The position numbers and the translations under genes are program-made. Positions 52,143 through 62,257 of a DNA stretch of 64,000 nucleotides are shown piece by piece. Below the pieces are notes generated by a model, which was not told the DNA's origin, did not search any database, and was given only the letters and a program-made list of their open reading frames with translations. Source of the DNA: Viridibacillus arvi (GTDB lineage Bacteria > Bacillota > Bacilli > Bacillales_A > Planococcaceae); the NCBI RefSeq assembly GCF_001274945.1, contig NZ_LILB01000001.1, forward strand, positions 1,335,722 to 1,399,721, given 5' to 3'. Numbering within the stretch: the stretch's first letter is position 1; each line of letters begins with the position of its first letter.

Positions 52143-53081
52143 CTATTTTAACAACTGATCAATCCACTCTTGCACTTTCAAACCTTCTACAAACGATACA
52201 ATAAGGGAATCCTTACCGATGATCGAATTATGACACGCGTCCATAAGGCTTTCAGGCTGAGTATCTGCATTAAATAACACTTCTTTTTGATCTGTTTCAC
52301 TAATCCATAGTTCTGACCAATTGCGGAGCGTTATCACTTTTTTTGTTCCAAAAACCTTAAATTCTAAACGTTCTTCTTGCCCAATCCCTGACAGGCTATT
52401 CAAAACAATTGGTATACCACTTTCTGTTTTAGCTAATGCAGACACACCTGTTTCACACAAATCCCTATTTTCTGGATATGTCGTCTCGTGAGAAGTAATC
52501 TTAAAATCACCGAATAGATAATGCGTAAGTTGAAAATAATGTGGAAATATCTCTCTTATGAAGCCTCCTTGTTCTCTTGAAGCAATCCACGGATTTTGTT
52601 GCCATTTCCTTGGCCAATGTGGAAAGTATGTATGCAATTCAATACGAACAATATCGCCAAGTGAAGCCGTATTTATCGCTTCTTTAAGACTATGTATAGC
52701 CGGACTGTACATTAACGGGAAATGCATTGCTGTTTTGACATTTGCTTCAGCTGCAGCTTTTACCATTCTCATGCTATCTTGTGCATCGTGAGCGAGAGGC
52801 TTTTCGGAAAGAATATTCAAACCATGTTTAGCTATTTGTTCTGCCAGAGGAGCATGACTTACTGGAGGCGTCCCAATATAAACCCAGTTTGGATTTGATA
52901 GAAAAAGCTCGTTTAATGTTTCTGCAACTGGAAGTTGATACTTTTTTGAAACTTCTTCTAGTCTTGTTTTATTTTCATCGAATACAGATACGATTTCGCA
53001 ATTAGGATGAGCTAAAATTTGATTAATGATTCGCTCCCCTACAACTCCAGTACCAATTAATGCAAAAGTAGTTCTTGACAT
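52143..53081 (-). CDS. Gfo/Idh/MocA-family oxidoreductase
   Basis: 312 residues. N-terminal NAD(P)-binding Rossmann fold (FALIGTGVVGERIINQIL) and the family motif E-K-P (LNILSEKPLAHD, lysine catalytic), followed by a C-terminal alpha/beta dimer domain (FIREIFPHYFQLTHYLFGDF). Family members oxidise sugars, inositols or amino sugars; no substrate-specific neighbour. GAAGGAGAG ribosome site. Stand-alone gene. Confidence 0.87.
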   Translation of the reverse strand: MSRTTFALIGTGVVGERIINQILAHPNCEIVSVFDENKTRLEEVSKKYQLPVAETLNELFLSNPNWVYIGTPPVSHAPLAEQIAKHGLNILSEKPLAHDAQDSMRMVKAAAEANVKTAMHFPLMYSPAIHSLKEAINTASLGDIVRIELHTYFPHWPRKWQQNPWIASREQGGFIREIFPHYFQLTHYLFGDFKITSHETTYPENRDLCETGVSALAKTESGIPIVLNSLSGIGQEERLEFKVFGTKKVITLRNWSELWISETDQKEVLFNADTQPESLMDACHNSIIGKDSLIVSFVEGLKVQEWIDQLLK

Positions 53082-53262
53082 AACGCACTCTCCTTCTTAG
53101 ATATATGTATAATTTTTTCTTCCTATTAAAGTCATTATTTTCAGAATGAAAATAATGACTATATAAATAGTTAATCATATTGATAGAATAATGAATAGTC
53201 AAAATATTTCTAAATCACTTTTCATTTCCTATAGTTCTAAATCAATATTAAATACCTCAATA

Positions 53263-53292
53263 TGAGTAATGTTTCGCTAACGGGAAAGACTA
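53263..53292 (+). promoter_or_regulatory. Sigma-G-type promoter
   Basis: TGAGTA - 17 bases - AAGACTA, a good match to the sigma-G consensus TGAATA-N17-CATACTA, placed 23 bases before the SASP start. Confidence 0.65.
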
Positions 53293-53314
53293 TTCTACAA
53301 AGGAGTGATGTAAA

Positions 53315-53584
53315 GTGGCGAAAAAGAAAATATTAGTTCCTGATGCTCGCGTAGAATTAGACAATTTAAAATCTCGAGTTATGAAAGACATGGGTTATGT
53401 TGTAGATAGCAACAATCCTAATAATGTAAAATACGAAATTGCCGATGAGTTAAATATCCCACTGAATAAGGGGTATAACGGAAAACTCACTTCTGAAGAG
53501 GCAGGAAAAATAGGTGGACCAATTGGCGGCAATATGGTTAAAGAATTGGTAAGATTGGCCCAAGAACAATTACAAAAAAAATGA
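53315..53584 (+). CDS. Alpha/beta-type small acid-soluble spore protein
   Basis: 89 residues from GTG (AAAGGAGTG upstream). Family motifs: KYEIADELNIPL with the GPR protease site (E-I-A), and LTSEEAGKIGGPIGGNMVKELVRLAQEQL. The N-terminal 25 residues are longer and more charged than usual. Such proteins coat and protect DNA in spores and are cleaved at germination. Forespore expression is supported by the upstream sigma-G-like promoter. Confidence 0.93.
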   Translation: MAKKKILVPDARVELDNLKSRVMKDMGYVVDSNNPNNVKYEIADELNIPLNKGYNGKLTSEEAGKIGGPIGGNMVKELVRLAQEQLQKK

Positions 53585-53691
53585 TATATCTGCTGATCCT
53601 TCATTAATAGCTTAGACAAACATCAGCCCCAGGTTAACCACTCAACTAAAGGACCAATGATGTTGTCTAATATACCTTTAAAATAAAGGTT

Positions 53692-53728
53692 CCAAAGAAA
53701 AACAAATTGTTTTTCTTTGGGATTTTTT
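53692..53728 (+). terminator. Terminator of the SASP gene
   Basis: Perfect 13-bp stem CCAAAGAAAAACA / TGTTTTTCTTTGG followed by T6, about 110 bases past the stop codon. Confidence 0.75.
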
Positions 53729-53911
53729 CATTTGCTCTGTTTAGAGGAGAAATCTAACTCCTGCCGCATTGTTGATTCTGATAATCCATTAACATCTATT
53801 TAATAAGAAAGTGTTTTTCTCGCAAAAATATTTTATGGTATGATGTTTAGGTTGCTTATCTACTATGTGACAAATTTACAATTCATCCAAGAGAAGAGGT
53901 ACTTACGCACC

Positions 53912-55102
53912 ATGCACCACACAAAATTATCAAAGCGACATTGGTTGCTCATCTTAACACTTTCTTTATTAACATTTGTTCTCGGGACAAGCGAATTTGT
54001 TATTGTCGGAATCTTAACCGATATTTCCTCGAGTCTTCATATAACAAATGCAAAAGCAGGCACACTCGTTTCTGCGTTTGCAATTACGTTTGCTATCGCC
54101 ACACCACTAGTAATGTCTGCAACAAGTCATTTTCCAAAGCGTAAATGGATGTTGTTTTTGATAGGGTCTTTCATCGTCCTGAATGCTTTATGTGTAATCT
54201 CGACGAGCTACTTCATGCTCCTTGCATTTCGAGTTATGACAGCGATTGTAACAGGAGTATTAATCTCTCTAGCCATGCTTGTTGCAAGTGAAACTATGCC
54301 GATTAAAAAACGCGGACTTGCTATATCTTTCGTTTTCGGTGGTTTCACTCTTGCAAATGTCGTTGGAGTGCCAATTGGTATTGTCATCGCCGAATCGTAC
54401 GGCTGGAATGCCACTTTCTTGTTAACTACTTTCCTAGGTGGATTGGCTTTTTTGGCATCCTTTTTCGTCTTACCTAATAAACTCAGCCAAGTTCGCAGTT
54501 CAATACGGGATCAGTTTTCTTTATTGACCAATCCAAGAATTTTGATGGCTTTTTTCATTCCTGCTCTCGGATTTGGCGCAACTTATGCCGTCTATACGTA
54601 CCTTGTTCCTATCTTGAAGGGAATGGAAGTACCGAATCATTCAATTAGTTTAGTCTTATTTGGGTATGGATTTATCTCGATTTTCAGCAACATCCTTGCC
54701 GGCAAAATTGCTAGCAACAATGCAATCGGTCGCCTTCGGTTTGTTTTTCTCGTGCAGGCAGTTGTTCTGACAAGTTTATTTTGGACTACAAATCATTTCA
54801 TTATAGGATTGGTAAACATTGGATTTATGTCGTTAATGGCTATCCTTTTAACAACATCTACTCAACTTTATTTAATAGATCTTGCCGAAATTTATCAGCC
54901 AAAAGCAACAGGACTAGCTGCTTCACTTATGCCAGTGGCAAGTAACGTAGGTATCGCTTTTGGTTCTGCATTAGGCGGAATTGTATACCATCAAGGGAAT
55001 TTAATGAATGTAACATGGGTCGGTGGGATAGTTGCAGTCAGTGCAAGTCTCCTAACTTTTTTTAGTTATCATTTAGATCAAAAACAAAAGAAATCAGCAT
55101 AA
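53912..55102 (+). CDS. MFS efflux transporter (AraJ/YdhP type)
   Basis: 396 residues, 12 membrane spans. Start taken at MHHTKLSKRHWLLIL, 11 nt after GAAGAGGT; the frame is open for 24 codons further up with no site. FVLGTSEFVIVGILTDISS and the conserved R-x-G-R-R-like loop replaced by HFPKRKW, plus GLAASLMPVASNVGIAFGSALGG near the end, match the arabinose-efflux/DHA1 drug-export branch. Substrate unknown. Terminated by two hairpins. Confidence 0.87.
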   Translation: MHHTKLSKRHWLLILTLSLLTFVLGTSEFVIVGILTDISSSLHITNAKAGTLVSAFAITFAIATPLVMSATSHFPKRKWMLFLIGSFIVLNALCVISTSYFMLLAFRVMTAIVTGVLISLAMLVASETMPIKKRGLAISFVFGGFTLANVVGVPIGIVIAESYGWNATFLLTTFLGGLAFLASFFVLPNKLSQVRSSIRDQFSLLTNPRILMAFFIPALGFGATYAVYTYLVPILKGMEVPNHSISLVLFGYGFISIFSNILAGKIASNNAIGRLRFVFLVQAVVLTSLFWTTNHFIIGLVNIGFMSLMAILLTTSTQLYLIDLAEIYQPKATGLAASLMPVASNVGIAFGSALGGIVYHQGNLMNVTWVGGIVAVSASLLTFFSYHLDQKQKKSA

Positions 55103-55104
55103 AA

Positions 55105-55134
55105 GGGAAGCAACAAACACTTGGCTTGCTTCCT
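55105..55134 (+). terminator. First terminator after the MFS gene
   Basis: GGAAGCAA / TTGCTTCC stem; weak T tract. Confidence 0.6.
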
Positions 55135-55210
55135 ACTATATTTCCAAAAGAACTAAAATACCCCATGCCATAATTTGATATTATAGTGATCCCTTTATAT
55201 AAAATTGAAA

Positions 55211-55257
55211 AAAGAAGTATCATGGACATTTAATTGTACTTTGATACTTCTTTTTTA
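55211..55257 (+). terminator. Second terminator after the MFS gene
   Basis: AGAAGTATCA / TGATACTTCT stem with 19-base loop followed by TTTTTT. Confidence 0.8.
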
Positions 55258-55716
55258 ATTACTGCTTACTATGATTTTGTTTCATTCCCAAAGAAGTGGG
55301 AGTTTAAATTAAACAATCAAATTAAAAAACCTTATTTTTTATGATACGGCTCGCTGTAACTAATCTAAATGAGTTTTTTTGTATTCTTAATCCCACATCA
55401 TAATAAAATTCACATTATTATAACTAATAAAATAAGAGATATGCCTTTTAGAAATATCCCTCAGGCAATTGAATCTGGTAGGCTTCCGTTTGTTTAACTG
55501 AATTGATGAGATTTCCAATAGATGAGTTAGAAATTGTTTCCACTAGATAAACAAAGCTTATATTCTTAGGGTACACCATTTATTTCAAAAAACATTGGAT
55601 GTGTGGAAAAACACCCGCATAAAATATGCATATCAAATCACCTCGACTTTTAGAGATGTTGAAGAAAAATAATAATGTATCTACTTAGCAAATTCTTCTT
55701 AACCTTCACTCCATAA
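55258..55716. other. Intergenic gap, possible remnants
   Basis: About 460 bases with no supported gene. A short open stretch at about 55440-55497 (MPFRNIPQAIESGRLPFV-stop) lacks a ribosome site and is not called. Confidence 0.45.
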
Positions 55717-55756
55717 AAATAACCCTCGTAAGTATTGTTAACCTACGGGGTTATTG
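55717..55756 (-). terminator. Terminator of the 91-aa gene
   Basis: AATAACCCTCGTA / TACGGGGTTATT arms (one mismatch) with a 14-base loop. Confidence 0.75.
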
Positions 55757-55766
55757 TCTTATAATG

Positions 55767-56042
55767 CTACTCTTTTACATTTTCATCGGCTTCGACCAAT
55801 TGCTGTCTTATCAGCTCTAACTGATCTTTATTTTGTTCCACTGTATCCATATGCTCATGACGGTGTTCTGCATTTGAGAGTGCATTTTTTGCATGGGATA
55901 TAGAATTGAAAGCATGCTCAACCGCTATCTCCTCTGGGTGTGACATCGCTTGCTTAACGGCACGATCCGCCTTTTGAACAGAGTTGCTTAACAAAGTACT
56001 TGGATGATCCTTTTTCCAACTTGTATCCGAATGCTTAGCCAT
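55767..56042 (-). CDS. Small helical hypothetical protein, 91 aa
   Basis: Not recognised with certainty. Start at MAKHSDTSWKKDHPS (AAAGGA 12 nt upstream). Predicted almost wholly helical, His/Glu/Asn-rich (SHPEEIAVEHAFNSISHAKN, NAEHRHEHMDTVEQNKDQL), no membrane span or cysteine. Such small hydrophilic proteins in spore formers can be spore or stress proteins, but nothing here proves it. Monocistronic. Confidence 0.6.
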   Translation of the reverse strand: MAKHSDTSWKKDHPSTLLSNSVQKADRAVKQAMSHPEEIAVEHAFNSISHAKNALSNAEHRHEHMDTVEQNKDQLELIRQQLVEADENVKE

Positions 56043-56145
56043 TGTTCCACATTCCTTTCCATACATATTGTGATCCAATGCTTAGTATTGTAATATGTTC
56101 AGAAAATATGCACTGAGTAAATCTAATGAATACCGATGTATTTTT

Positions 56146-56778
56146 TTATTCATTCAGTCCTAATACTTTATAAATTTTTCTAATTCTTTTTAATTGAGGT
56201 GCTGTAAGTTCATTTTCTCTTCGTTTTAACACAGTTAAAAATGCTTCTTTATTATCATTATTAACAGCTATTAGGGTACTCTCAGCGTGTTGGGGGAGAT
56301 CTTTAAATCTGCAAGTTTCTAAATGATGAAGCAGGAACGGAAAAATTCGTTCATTGTTTTCCTTGCTCGTGGATGCTAACTTTGCTAAAGTTAATACCCC
56401 TTTATCAACAGTAATAACGGAGCCAGTTTTCATAGTTGAAAAAATCATTTCAAGATGCTCCATCATAATCGTAGATGACATTGTTACAATGGTAGATAAT
56501 GCTGTCATTGCACCCCAAACTAAACGGTTATTTCTACTTTGCAATAAATTTATAAAGGTTAAAGTGAATTCACTTATAAGCTCTGGTTTAACTTCCCCAA
56601 TTTCATATGCTACTTTAATACAATCTTGTTGAATTCCTTTATCCTTATTAGATAAGTTTTGTATAACTTCTTTTATACCTTCAAGATTATGATCTTTAAC
56701 TAATTCCTGTGCTAGTTCAATATTTGGTTCTTCATCACGACGTTGTAACTTCGAAGCCAGCTTAGGCACTATCGTCAT
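56146..56778 (-). CDS. HEAT-repeat-like protein
   Basis: 210 residues of repeated helical hairpins (EGIKEVIQNLSNKDKGIQQD, then ELISEFTLTFINLLQSRNNRLVWGAMTAL and VLTLAKLASTSKENNERIF), the pattern of HEAT/ARM repeats, followed by a basic tail. Soluble scaffold-type protein; partner unknown. GAGGG ribosome site. The gene at 57104, on the same strand 325 bases upstream, also reads as helical-repeat protein, so they may act together. Confidence 0.7.
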   Translation of the reverse strand: MTIVPKLASKLQRRDEEPNIELAQELVKDHNLEGIKEVIQNLSNKDKGIQQDCIKVAYEIGEVKPELISEFTLTFINLLQSRNNRLVWGAMTALSTIVTMSSTIMMEHLEMIFSTMKTGSVITVDKGVLTLAKLASTSKENNERIFPFLLHHLETCRFKDLPQHAESTLIAVNNDNKEAFLTVLKRRENELTAPQLKRIRKIYKVLGLNE

Positions 56779-56997
56779 ATTATCCCTCTTTTATGTTGAT
56801 ATCATTCTATTCACATACTATCATATTAGTCAGAAAATATTATGTATTAAGTTTTACAGAGAACATTGGGACAAAGATTTACATAAATTAATTTTATAGA
56901 TTATTACAAAAAAATCTTTTACTTTACCATTTATAAAACCTCATTTACATGAAACGGTTCTCGTTAATGGAGCTAAGTGAGGTTTTATCAATTCACC
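56779..56997. other. Intergenic gap with a long inverted repeat
   Basis: Contains AACCTCA(T)... / ...GTGAGGTT at about 56937-56987 with a 35-base loop; otherwise AT-rich and without ORFs. Confidence 0.4.
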
Positions 56998-57036
56998 AAA
57001 AAATAAGACTCGATTCTATACTAGAATCGAGTCTTA
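56998..57036 (-). terminator. Terminator of the 608-aa gene
   Basis: Perfect stem TAAGACTCGATTCT / AGAATCGAGTCTTA, seven T in minus sense. Confidence 0.88.
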
Positions 57037-57103
57037 TCATGTAGGAATAATGGATCATCTTAACCTTTTCTAGATAAAGATAAAACTTAATACTTATCTT
57101 TAC

Positions 57104-58930
57104 TTATCTTTTTAATAAGTATTTTGCTAACTGGCGGTTTTCTTTATCTTTTGTAGTAGTTGCGATGTTTTTAACAATATCCTGTATAGTAGATTGTTGC
57201 GTGATCGATGGGGACCATTCTTCTAATACACTTAATGCATGGTATTGTAAACTCCCATTATCTGATTTAAGAGCAGCTTGAATCAATGCTAGTCCTACTC
57301 CTTCATGCTCATGTAAATCTTGAACAATAAGTTGCAGACAATCTTGTTCATCATTTGATAGACTCGATAACGATAAATGCGTTGCTGCAAATTCACAGAG
57401 GTCTTTAATATGCTGACGATTATTTGTATCCATAACCGCATAGTATAATTCACTGTTTGTGGGATATTTCTCTAGCATATCAAACAAATTCGGAGTGACG
57501 TCTACTTGATAGAAGCGAGCGATTTCAAGTGCTTTAAAATTATTATCCTGTTGTAGTGCATCCATTGCAAGCTGAGGCCATTTAGGATCATTTATAAATG
57601 GTTGAATCGCTTGTTGAATAGAAGTACACTCATGTTGTTTCCATTGGTCATTAAACCGTTCTTCCCAAACTTCTTTTTCAGCATTTAAAAATTCACTTAT
57701 TTTCATCAGTGGATAAAAATCTTCAAGTGTTTTACAGTGTATACGCGCATGGTAAACGAAGCGCGAAAGAACGTCGCTTGCATACGGATAATCTTCGATA
57801 CTCTCTGGAGCACGCTCATTTAGTAACGCTTGGATGATAATACTTGCTCCATCATATAACTCTTTTGAAATCGTCTCTTCGTATAGAGCTATGTCAAGCT
57901 CTCCATTTATGGCACACTGATAGGCTAGATATTCATTCATAATGAGATTTTCACAGCCCTTTGTCAGTAGCCATTGTTTTATTTCTGGCGTCGTTGCTTC
58001 CAGTTGTTTAACAGCCCTAATTTTGCCCCAACCATGGACGGACTGAGCGAGTCGCCAAATTTGGTTGTTTGCTTGCATTGTGCCATTTTTCAATGCAAAT
58101 ATGACATATGGTGTGAATTCTTCATGCATACCTAAGGTGAATAATAGCTCTTTATATTTTTCACAATTCGTACAACCAAGTACGATGATTGAAAATTTCA
58201 CAACCTCTCTATGTGCTGCATGGTCAAGAAGCCATAATGCCTCTTGTTGTACAAGAGATTCGTCCAATTGAGCTTGCTGGAATCGCTCAATAAATTCATC
58301 GCCATAGCTAGCGATATTGTCAAAAATGATTTTTTCGTATGTTACTTTTCGTGTTTTCGTAGTAGGTTGATTTAGTTGTTCTTCAAAAAGCTTTAGTAGC
58401 TTTTTCACATAAAATGGAGTAGGTGTGTCATCTACAAAATTATCGTATAAACCCGCAGCCAATCGCGGATGATTTTCATCATACAAGTATTCGTCATCTG
58501 GTAAATAATCTTCTACTATTTTGTTGTGAGTCTGAACTTGTTTTTGAATAAAGGGAACAATTTTCTCTTTATTATCCCATGGGAGAAAGTCTAACTTCAG
58601 TGAATCATCTAAAATCGTTTCATTGTCGATTTTAACAATACATTTAAAGCGTATATAACCACCGAGTTTAACGGAAACCATGTGCTTTGTTCCATCTTGC
58701 AGCTCAAGTATCCCTGATAATTTCGAATACGGAACAATATGCGAAAATAAATATTTTCGTTTATTCATATCGACTGTTTTACCATCAATGATAAGTAGCT
58801 CTTCTTTTATCTCGTTTATAATTTCAATACAATGCCCTTGATAATCAATCTTCCATGTTTTATGTACTTCTTTTTCTACATCTTTCATTACATTACGCAT
58901 TTCACGTTTAATTTCATCTTTAAAACCCAT
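57104..58930 (-). CDS. Large helical-repeat protein, function unknown
   Basis: 608 residues. The first about 110 residues form a beta-rich domain (WKIDYQGHCIEIINEIKEEL, SGILELQDGTKHMVSVKLGG); the rest is helical and repeat-like (ALWLLDHAAHREVVKFSIIV, VLSRFVYHARIHCKTLEDF). One C-T-N-C pair near residue 250 could bind metal. Similar proteins in Bacillales have been labelled HEAT-repeat or, doubtfully, limonene hydroxylase; I would not use the latter. No signal peptide. AGGAGG-like site precedes ATG. Monocistronic. Confidence 0.75.
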   Translation of the reverse strand: MGFKDEIKREMRNVMKDVEKEVHKTWKIDYQGHCIEIINEIKEELLIIDGKTVDMNKRKYLFSHIVPYSKLSGILELQDGTKHMVSVKLGGYIRFKCIVKIDNETILDDSLKLDFLPWDNKEKIVPFIQKQVQTHNKIVEDYLPDDEYLYDENHPRLAAGLYDNFVDDTPTPFYVKKLLKLFEEQLNQPTTKTRKVTYEKIIFDNIASYGDEFIERFQQAQLDESLVQQEALWLLDHAAHREVVKFSIIVLGCTNCEKYKELLFTLGMHEEFTPYVIFALKNGTMQANNQIWRLAQSVHGWGKIRAVKQLEATTPEIKQWLLTKGCENLIMNEYLAYQCAINGELDIALYEETISKELYDGASIIIQALLNERAPESIEDYPYASDVLSRFVYHARIHCKTLEDFYPLMKISEFLNAEKEVWEERFNDQWKQHECTSIQQAIQPFINDPKWPQLAMDALQQDNNFKALEIARFYQVDVTPNLFDMLEKYPTNSELYYAVMDTNNRQHIKDLCEFAATHLSLSSLSNDEQDCLQLIVQDLHEHEGVGLALIQAALKSDNGSLQYHALSVLEEWSPSITQQSTIQDIVKNIATTTKDKENRQLAKYLLKR

Positions 58931-59061
58931 TAAGTCCTCCTAAAAATATGGATGGAATACAGAATTTTTTACATTTATAATAGTTTCTGATTCCTTCTAC
59001 AAACCGAAATTTTTACTTTATATTTTCTTTATAACATCTATCAAGGAAATACCCTATATTG

Positions 59062-59093
59062 AAAAAAATATGTGAAAGAAGATATTTCACATA
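59062..59093 (-). terminator. Terminator of lipoprotein fragment
   Basis: ATGTGAAA / TTTCACAT stem; T-rich after it in minus sense. Confidence 0.65.
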
Positions 59094-59140
59094 CTCTTTG
59101 CTCATTATTTAATCATATTGTTGCATCCTCTATTTTCGTA

Positions 59141-59335
59141 CTACTGGGTCAGGGTAATCGTCATAATTGGATTTTCTTTCACAACTGATGAATAATCCGT
59201 TTTTTTGTCCGATTCCTTTACCATCTTATCCTCTGATCCACTTTCTGTTGATGATCCACACCCCGTTAAAACAAAAGCTATCGCCATCAGGCTAAAGACA
59301 AAATAAAATACTTTATATCTCGTAAACATTTTCAT
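59141..59335 (-). pseudogene. Truncated PPIase-like lipoprotein
   Basis: 64 residues: signal peptide with lipobox L-T-G-C (cleavage before C26), a Ser/Glu/Lys-rich spacer and then VVKENPIMTIT, which is how cyclophilin-type peptidyl-prolyl isomerase lipoproteins of this bacterial group begin their catalytic domain; the frame stops directly after. So either a truncated PPIase or a free-standing small lipoprotein. No GAGG site is obvious before ATG. Confidence 0.55.
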
Positions 59336-59474
59336 TTTAACACCTCTGTGTAATCAGTTATAAATTATATAACTATAAGATAGCTCACGACAACCCAAAA
59401 TGGCACACTAATCATTTAGTCCCTTCCCATTGAGAATTTGCTGCGTATATTTTTCAACCTATGACACTCGAGTT

Positions 59475-59755
59475 TTAAGTTGTTTTGGTTGTGAGAAATA
59501 GTTGTAGGATGAGTTTCTCGTGAACATCCTTTAGCAAGGTATCTTTGTGAAACAAAAGCGCACAATATTCTTTAAAGCCATGGATTAATACAATGTTTTT
59601 GTTCTCAAACATATACCAAAGATGCTTCCACTTAATTTCTTCGGTCAGCTCAAAATCAAGAACGATCCTTCTCAACTGTTCAAATCTTTCCTTCCATTTT
59701 TTGGTTTTACTTAAAATTCAACAACCTCAGGATTTTTTCTACTATTTGTCATCCA
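59475..59755 (-). pseudogene. YdeI/OmdA-like (DUF1801) gene remnant
   Basis: Minus-strand frames give SRKNPEVVEF-stop, then KKWKERFEQLRRIVLDFELT, EEIKWKHLWYMFENKN and GFKEYCALLFHKDTLLKD, in the order of DUF1801/YdeI-type proteins (often called iron-chaperone-like). A stop, a one-base shift near 59700 and a shifted, truncated C terminus destroy it. No intact start. Confidence 0.6.
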
Positions 59756-59811
59756 GGAATACCGTACCAGTACTGATAATTAACAGTTATTTTATAATAC
59801 TAGAATAATTA

Positions 59812-59865
59812 TTGACATAAAATTAATTCTATATAATAATAGGTTTTGTATTAGAATCATTTTAA
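59812..59865 (+). promoter_or_regulatory. ahpC promoter with PerR-like box
   Basis: -35 TTGACA at 59812-59817 and -10 TAATAAT at 59834-59840 (16-17 base spacer). TTAGAATCATTTTAA (59851-59865) matches 13 of 15 positions of the PerR box TTATAATNATTATAA and lies just past the start of transcription, so peroxide induction through PerR is likely. Confidence 0.72.
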
Positions 59866-59971
59866 TTAAGGCGTGATGATTATATTCAATAATAATTATT
59901 ATTTTCCTTATAAAAATATGGCTTTATACTCAAACTAACTAAGAACAAAACATATTAGGAGGAGATTTATT

Positions 59972-60541
59972 ATGTCTCTAATCGGAAAAGAAATTTTACC
60001 ATTTAAAGCCTCTGCTTACAATGCTGGTAGCGGTGAATTTATCGATGTTACAGAACAAAGCATGAAAGGACAATGGAGTGTTGTTTGCTTTTATCCTGCA
60101 GACTTTACATTCGTTTGCCCTACCGAGCTTGAGGACCTACAAAACCAATATGCTGAGCTAAAAGAGCTTGGAGTTGAAGTTTTTTCTGTTTCAACAGATA
60201 CACACTTTACTCATAAAGCATGGCATGATCACTCAGAAGCTATTAGCAAAATCAAATATGTAATGATTGGTGACCCTTCACAAAAAATTACTCGTATCTT
60301 CGATGTATTGGACGAAGAAGAAGGTCTTGCAGATCGCGGTACTTTCATTATCGATCCAGACGGTGTTGTACAAGCACTTGAAATCAATGCTGGCGGCATC
60401 GGCCGTGATGCAAGTATTCTTGTTAACAAAATTAAGGCAGCTCAATATGTGCGTAACAATCCAGGTGAAGTTTGCCCAGCAAAATGGCAAGAAGGTTCTT
60501 CTACACTTAAGCCAAGCCTTGATCTTGTAGGTAAAATTTAA
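59972..60541 (+). CDS. ahpC: Alkyl hydroperoxide reductase C, 2-Cys peroxiredoxin
   Basis: 189 residues. Peroxidatic C49 in [17 protein letters not shown], resolving C168 in [10 protein letters not shown]. Reduces H2O2 and organic peroxides using AhpF. TTAGGAGGAG ribosome site. Operon with ahpF (12-nt gap). Codon use is more GC-rich than the surrounding remnants, as for a highly expressed core gene. Confidence 0.97.
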   Translation: MSLIGKEILPFKASAYNAGSGEFIDVTEQSMKGQWSVVCFYPADFTFVCPTELEDLQNQYAELKELGVEVFSVSTDTHFTHKAWHDHSEAISKIKYVMIGDPSQKITRIFDVLDEEEGLADRGTFIIDPDGVVQALEINAGGIGRDASILVNKIKAAQYVRNNPGEVCPAKWQEGSSTLKPSLDLVGKI

Positions 60542-60553
60542 GGAGTACAATCA

Positions 60554-62083
60554 ATGATACTTGATGCAGATATTAAAGAACAATTAGCCCAATACCTTCA
60601 AATGATGGAGGGTGATGTGCTACTTAAAGTTAGTGCAGCATCCGATGATGTTTCTCGTGACATGTTGGCTTTAGTAGATGAATTAGCCACTATGTCATCT
60701 AGAATTAAAGTAGAAAAAACAGAATTACAGAGAACACCGAGCTTTAGTGTAAATCGTATCGGCGAAGAAACTGGAGTAACTTTTGCGGGTATTCCTCTTG
60801 GACACGAATTTACTTCATTAGTATTGGCTTTACTTCAGGTAAGCGGAAGAGCTCCAAAGGTCGATCAGAAAATCATTGATCAAGTGAAAAGAATTGAAGG
60901 CGAATATCACTTTGAGTCATACATTAGTCTAAGTTGTCATAACTGTCCTGATGTTGTACAAGCTCTAAACGTTATGAGCGTTCTAAACCCTAACATTTCA
61001 CATACGATGATTGATGGTGGTGCATTTAAGGAAGAAGTAGAAGCCAAAAACATTATGGCAGTACCTACAGTTTTCCTTAATGGCGAATCATTCGGCAGCG
61101 GCCGTATGACACTAGAAGAAATCCTTGCTAAAATGGGAGGTACTTCAGATGCGTCCGAGTTTGCTAATAAAGATGCATTCGATGTCCTTGTTGTTGGAGG
61201 CGGACCAGCGGGGGCAAGTGCTGCCATCTATGCAGCACGTAAAGGCATTCGTACAGGAATTGTCGCTGAACGCTTTGGCGGTCAGATTATGGACACTTTG
61301 AGCATTGAAAACTTTATTAGCGTAAAGTCTACTGAAGGTCCTAAGCTCGCAGCAAACCTTGAAGAACATGTAAAAGAATATGACATTGATGTCATGAACT
61401 TACAGCGCGCTAAACGTTTAGAAAAGAAAGACCTTATTGAAATTGAACTAGAAAACGGGGCTGTTCTAAAGAGCAAAACTGTTATCCTTTCAACAGGTGC
61501 TCGCTGGCGCAATGTTGGTGTACCTGGTGAGGCTGAATTTAAAAATAAAGGCGTAGCTTACTGCCCACACTGTGATGGTCCATTATTTGCTGGCAAAGAC
61601 GTAGCCGTTATTGGTGGCGGAAATTCCGGCGTTGAGGCAGCCATCGACCTTGCGGGAATTGTGAAGCACGTAACCGTTCTTGAATTTAATCCAGAGCTAA
61701 AAGCAGATTCTGTACTGCAAGATCGTCTACACAGTTTGCCGAATGTAACGGTTCTAAAAAATGTTCAAACTCAAGAAATTACTGGAACTGACAAAGTAAA
61801 CGGGGTTACTTATGTTGAGCGTGATACAGGAGAAGCTAAGCATATTGAGCTTGCCGGAATCTTTGTTCAAATCGGTCTTGTACCTAATACTGACTGGTTA
61901 AGTGATACCGTTGAACGTACTAAATTTGGTGAGATCATTGTAGATAATCACGGGGCAACGAATATCCCTGGTGTATTTGCTGCAGGAGACTGCACGAACA
62001 GCCCGTATAAACAAATCATTATTTCAATGGGATCAGGAGCTACTGCATCTTTAGGTGCATTTGATTATCTAATCCGAAATTAA
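60554..62083 (+). CDS. ahpF: Alkyl hydroperoxide reductase subunit F
   Basis: 509 residues: N-terminal double thioredoxin-like domain with C128-H-N-C131, FAD-binding [17 protein letters not shown] at about 215-231, redox C337-P-H-C340 in [13 protein letters not shown](P)H-binding [15 protein letters not shown] and [14 protein letters not shown]. Carries electrons from NADH to AhpC. AAGGAGT ribosome site. Confidence 0.96.
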   Translation: MILDADIKEQLAQYLQMMEGDVLLKVSAASDDVSRDMLALVDELATMSSRIKVEKTELQRTPSFSVNRIGEETGVTFAGIPLGHEFTSLVLALLQVSGRAPKVDQKIIDQVKRIEGEYHFESYISLSCHNCPDVVQALNVMSVLNPNISHTMIDGGAFKEEVEAKNIMAVPTVFLNGESFGSGRMTLEEILAKMGGTSDASEFANKDAFDVLVVGGGPAGASAAIYAARKGIRTGIVAERFGGQIMDTLSIENFISVKSTEGPKLAANLEEHVKEYDIDVMNLQRAKRLEKKDLIEIELENGAVLKSKTVILSTGARWRNVGVPGEAEFKNKGVAYCPHCDGPLFAGKDVAVIGGGNSGVEAAIDLAGIVKHVTVLEFNPELKADSVLQDRLHSLPNVTVLKNVQTQEITGTDKVNGVTYVERDTGEAKHIELAGIFVQIGLVPNTDWLSDTVERTKFGEIIVDNHGATNIPGVFAAGDCTNSPYKQIIISMGSGATASLGAFDYLIRN

Positions 62084-62147
62084 TGAGTGAACACGGTAGG
62101 AAGCACGACTCTAATTGAAATGCTTTCCAAAATCTAAATTTACCTAA

Positions 62148-62190
62148 TAAAGGACTGTTGTAAATTAATTTACAACAGTCCTTTTTCTTT
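62148..62190 (+). terminator. Terminator of ahpCF
   Basis: Perfect 16-bp stem AAAGGACTGTTGTAAA / TTTACAACAGTCCTTT with 4-base loop and T5. Confidence 0.92.
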
Positions 62191-62257
62191 ATAATTTTCC
62201 ATCAAAACGCATACTATGCTATTATTTTAGCTGCATATAAGATACACTCGTTATTAT

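Noticed and set aside
57104-58930. Label limonene hydroxylase for the 608-residue protein
   Set aside because: No oxygenase motif or cofactor site can be seen; the fold reads as beta domain plus helical repeats.
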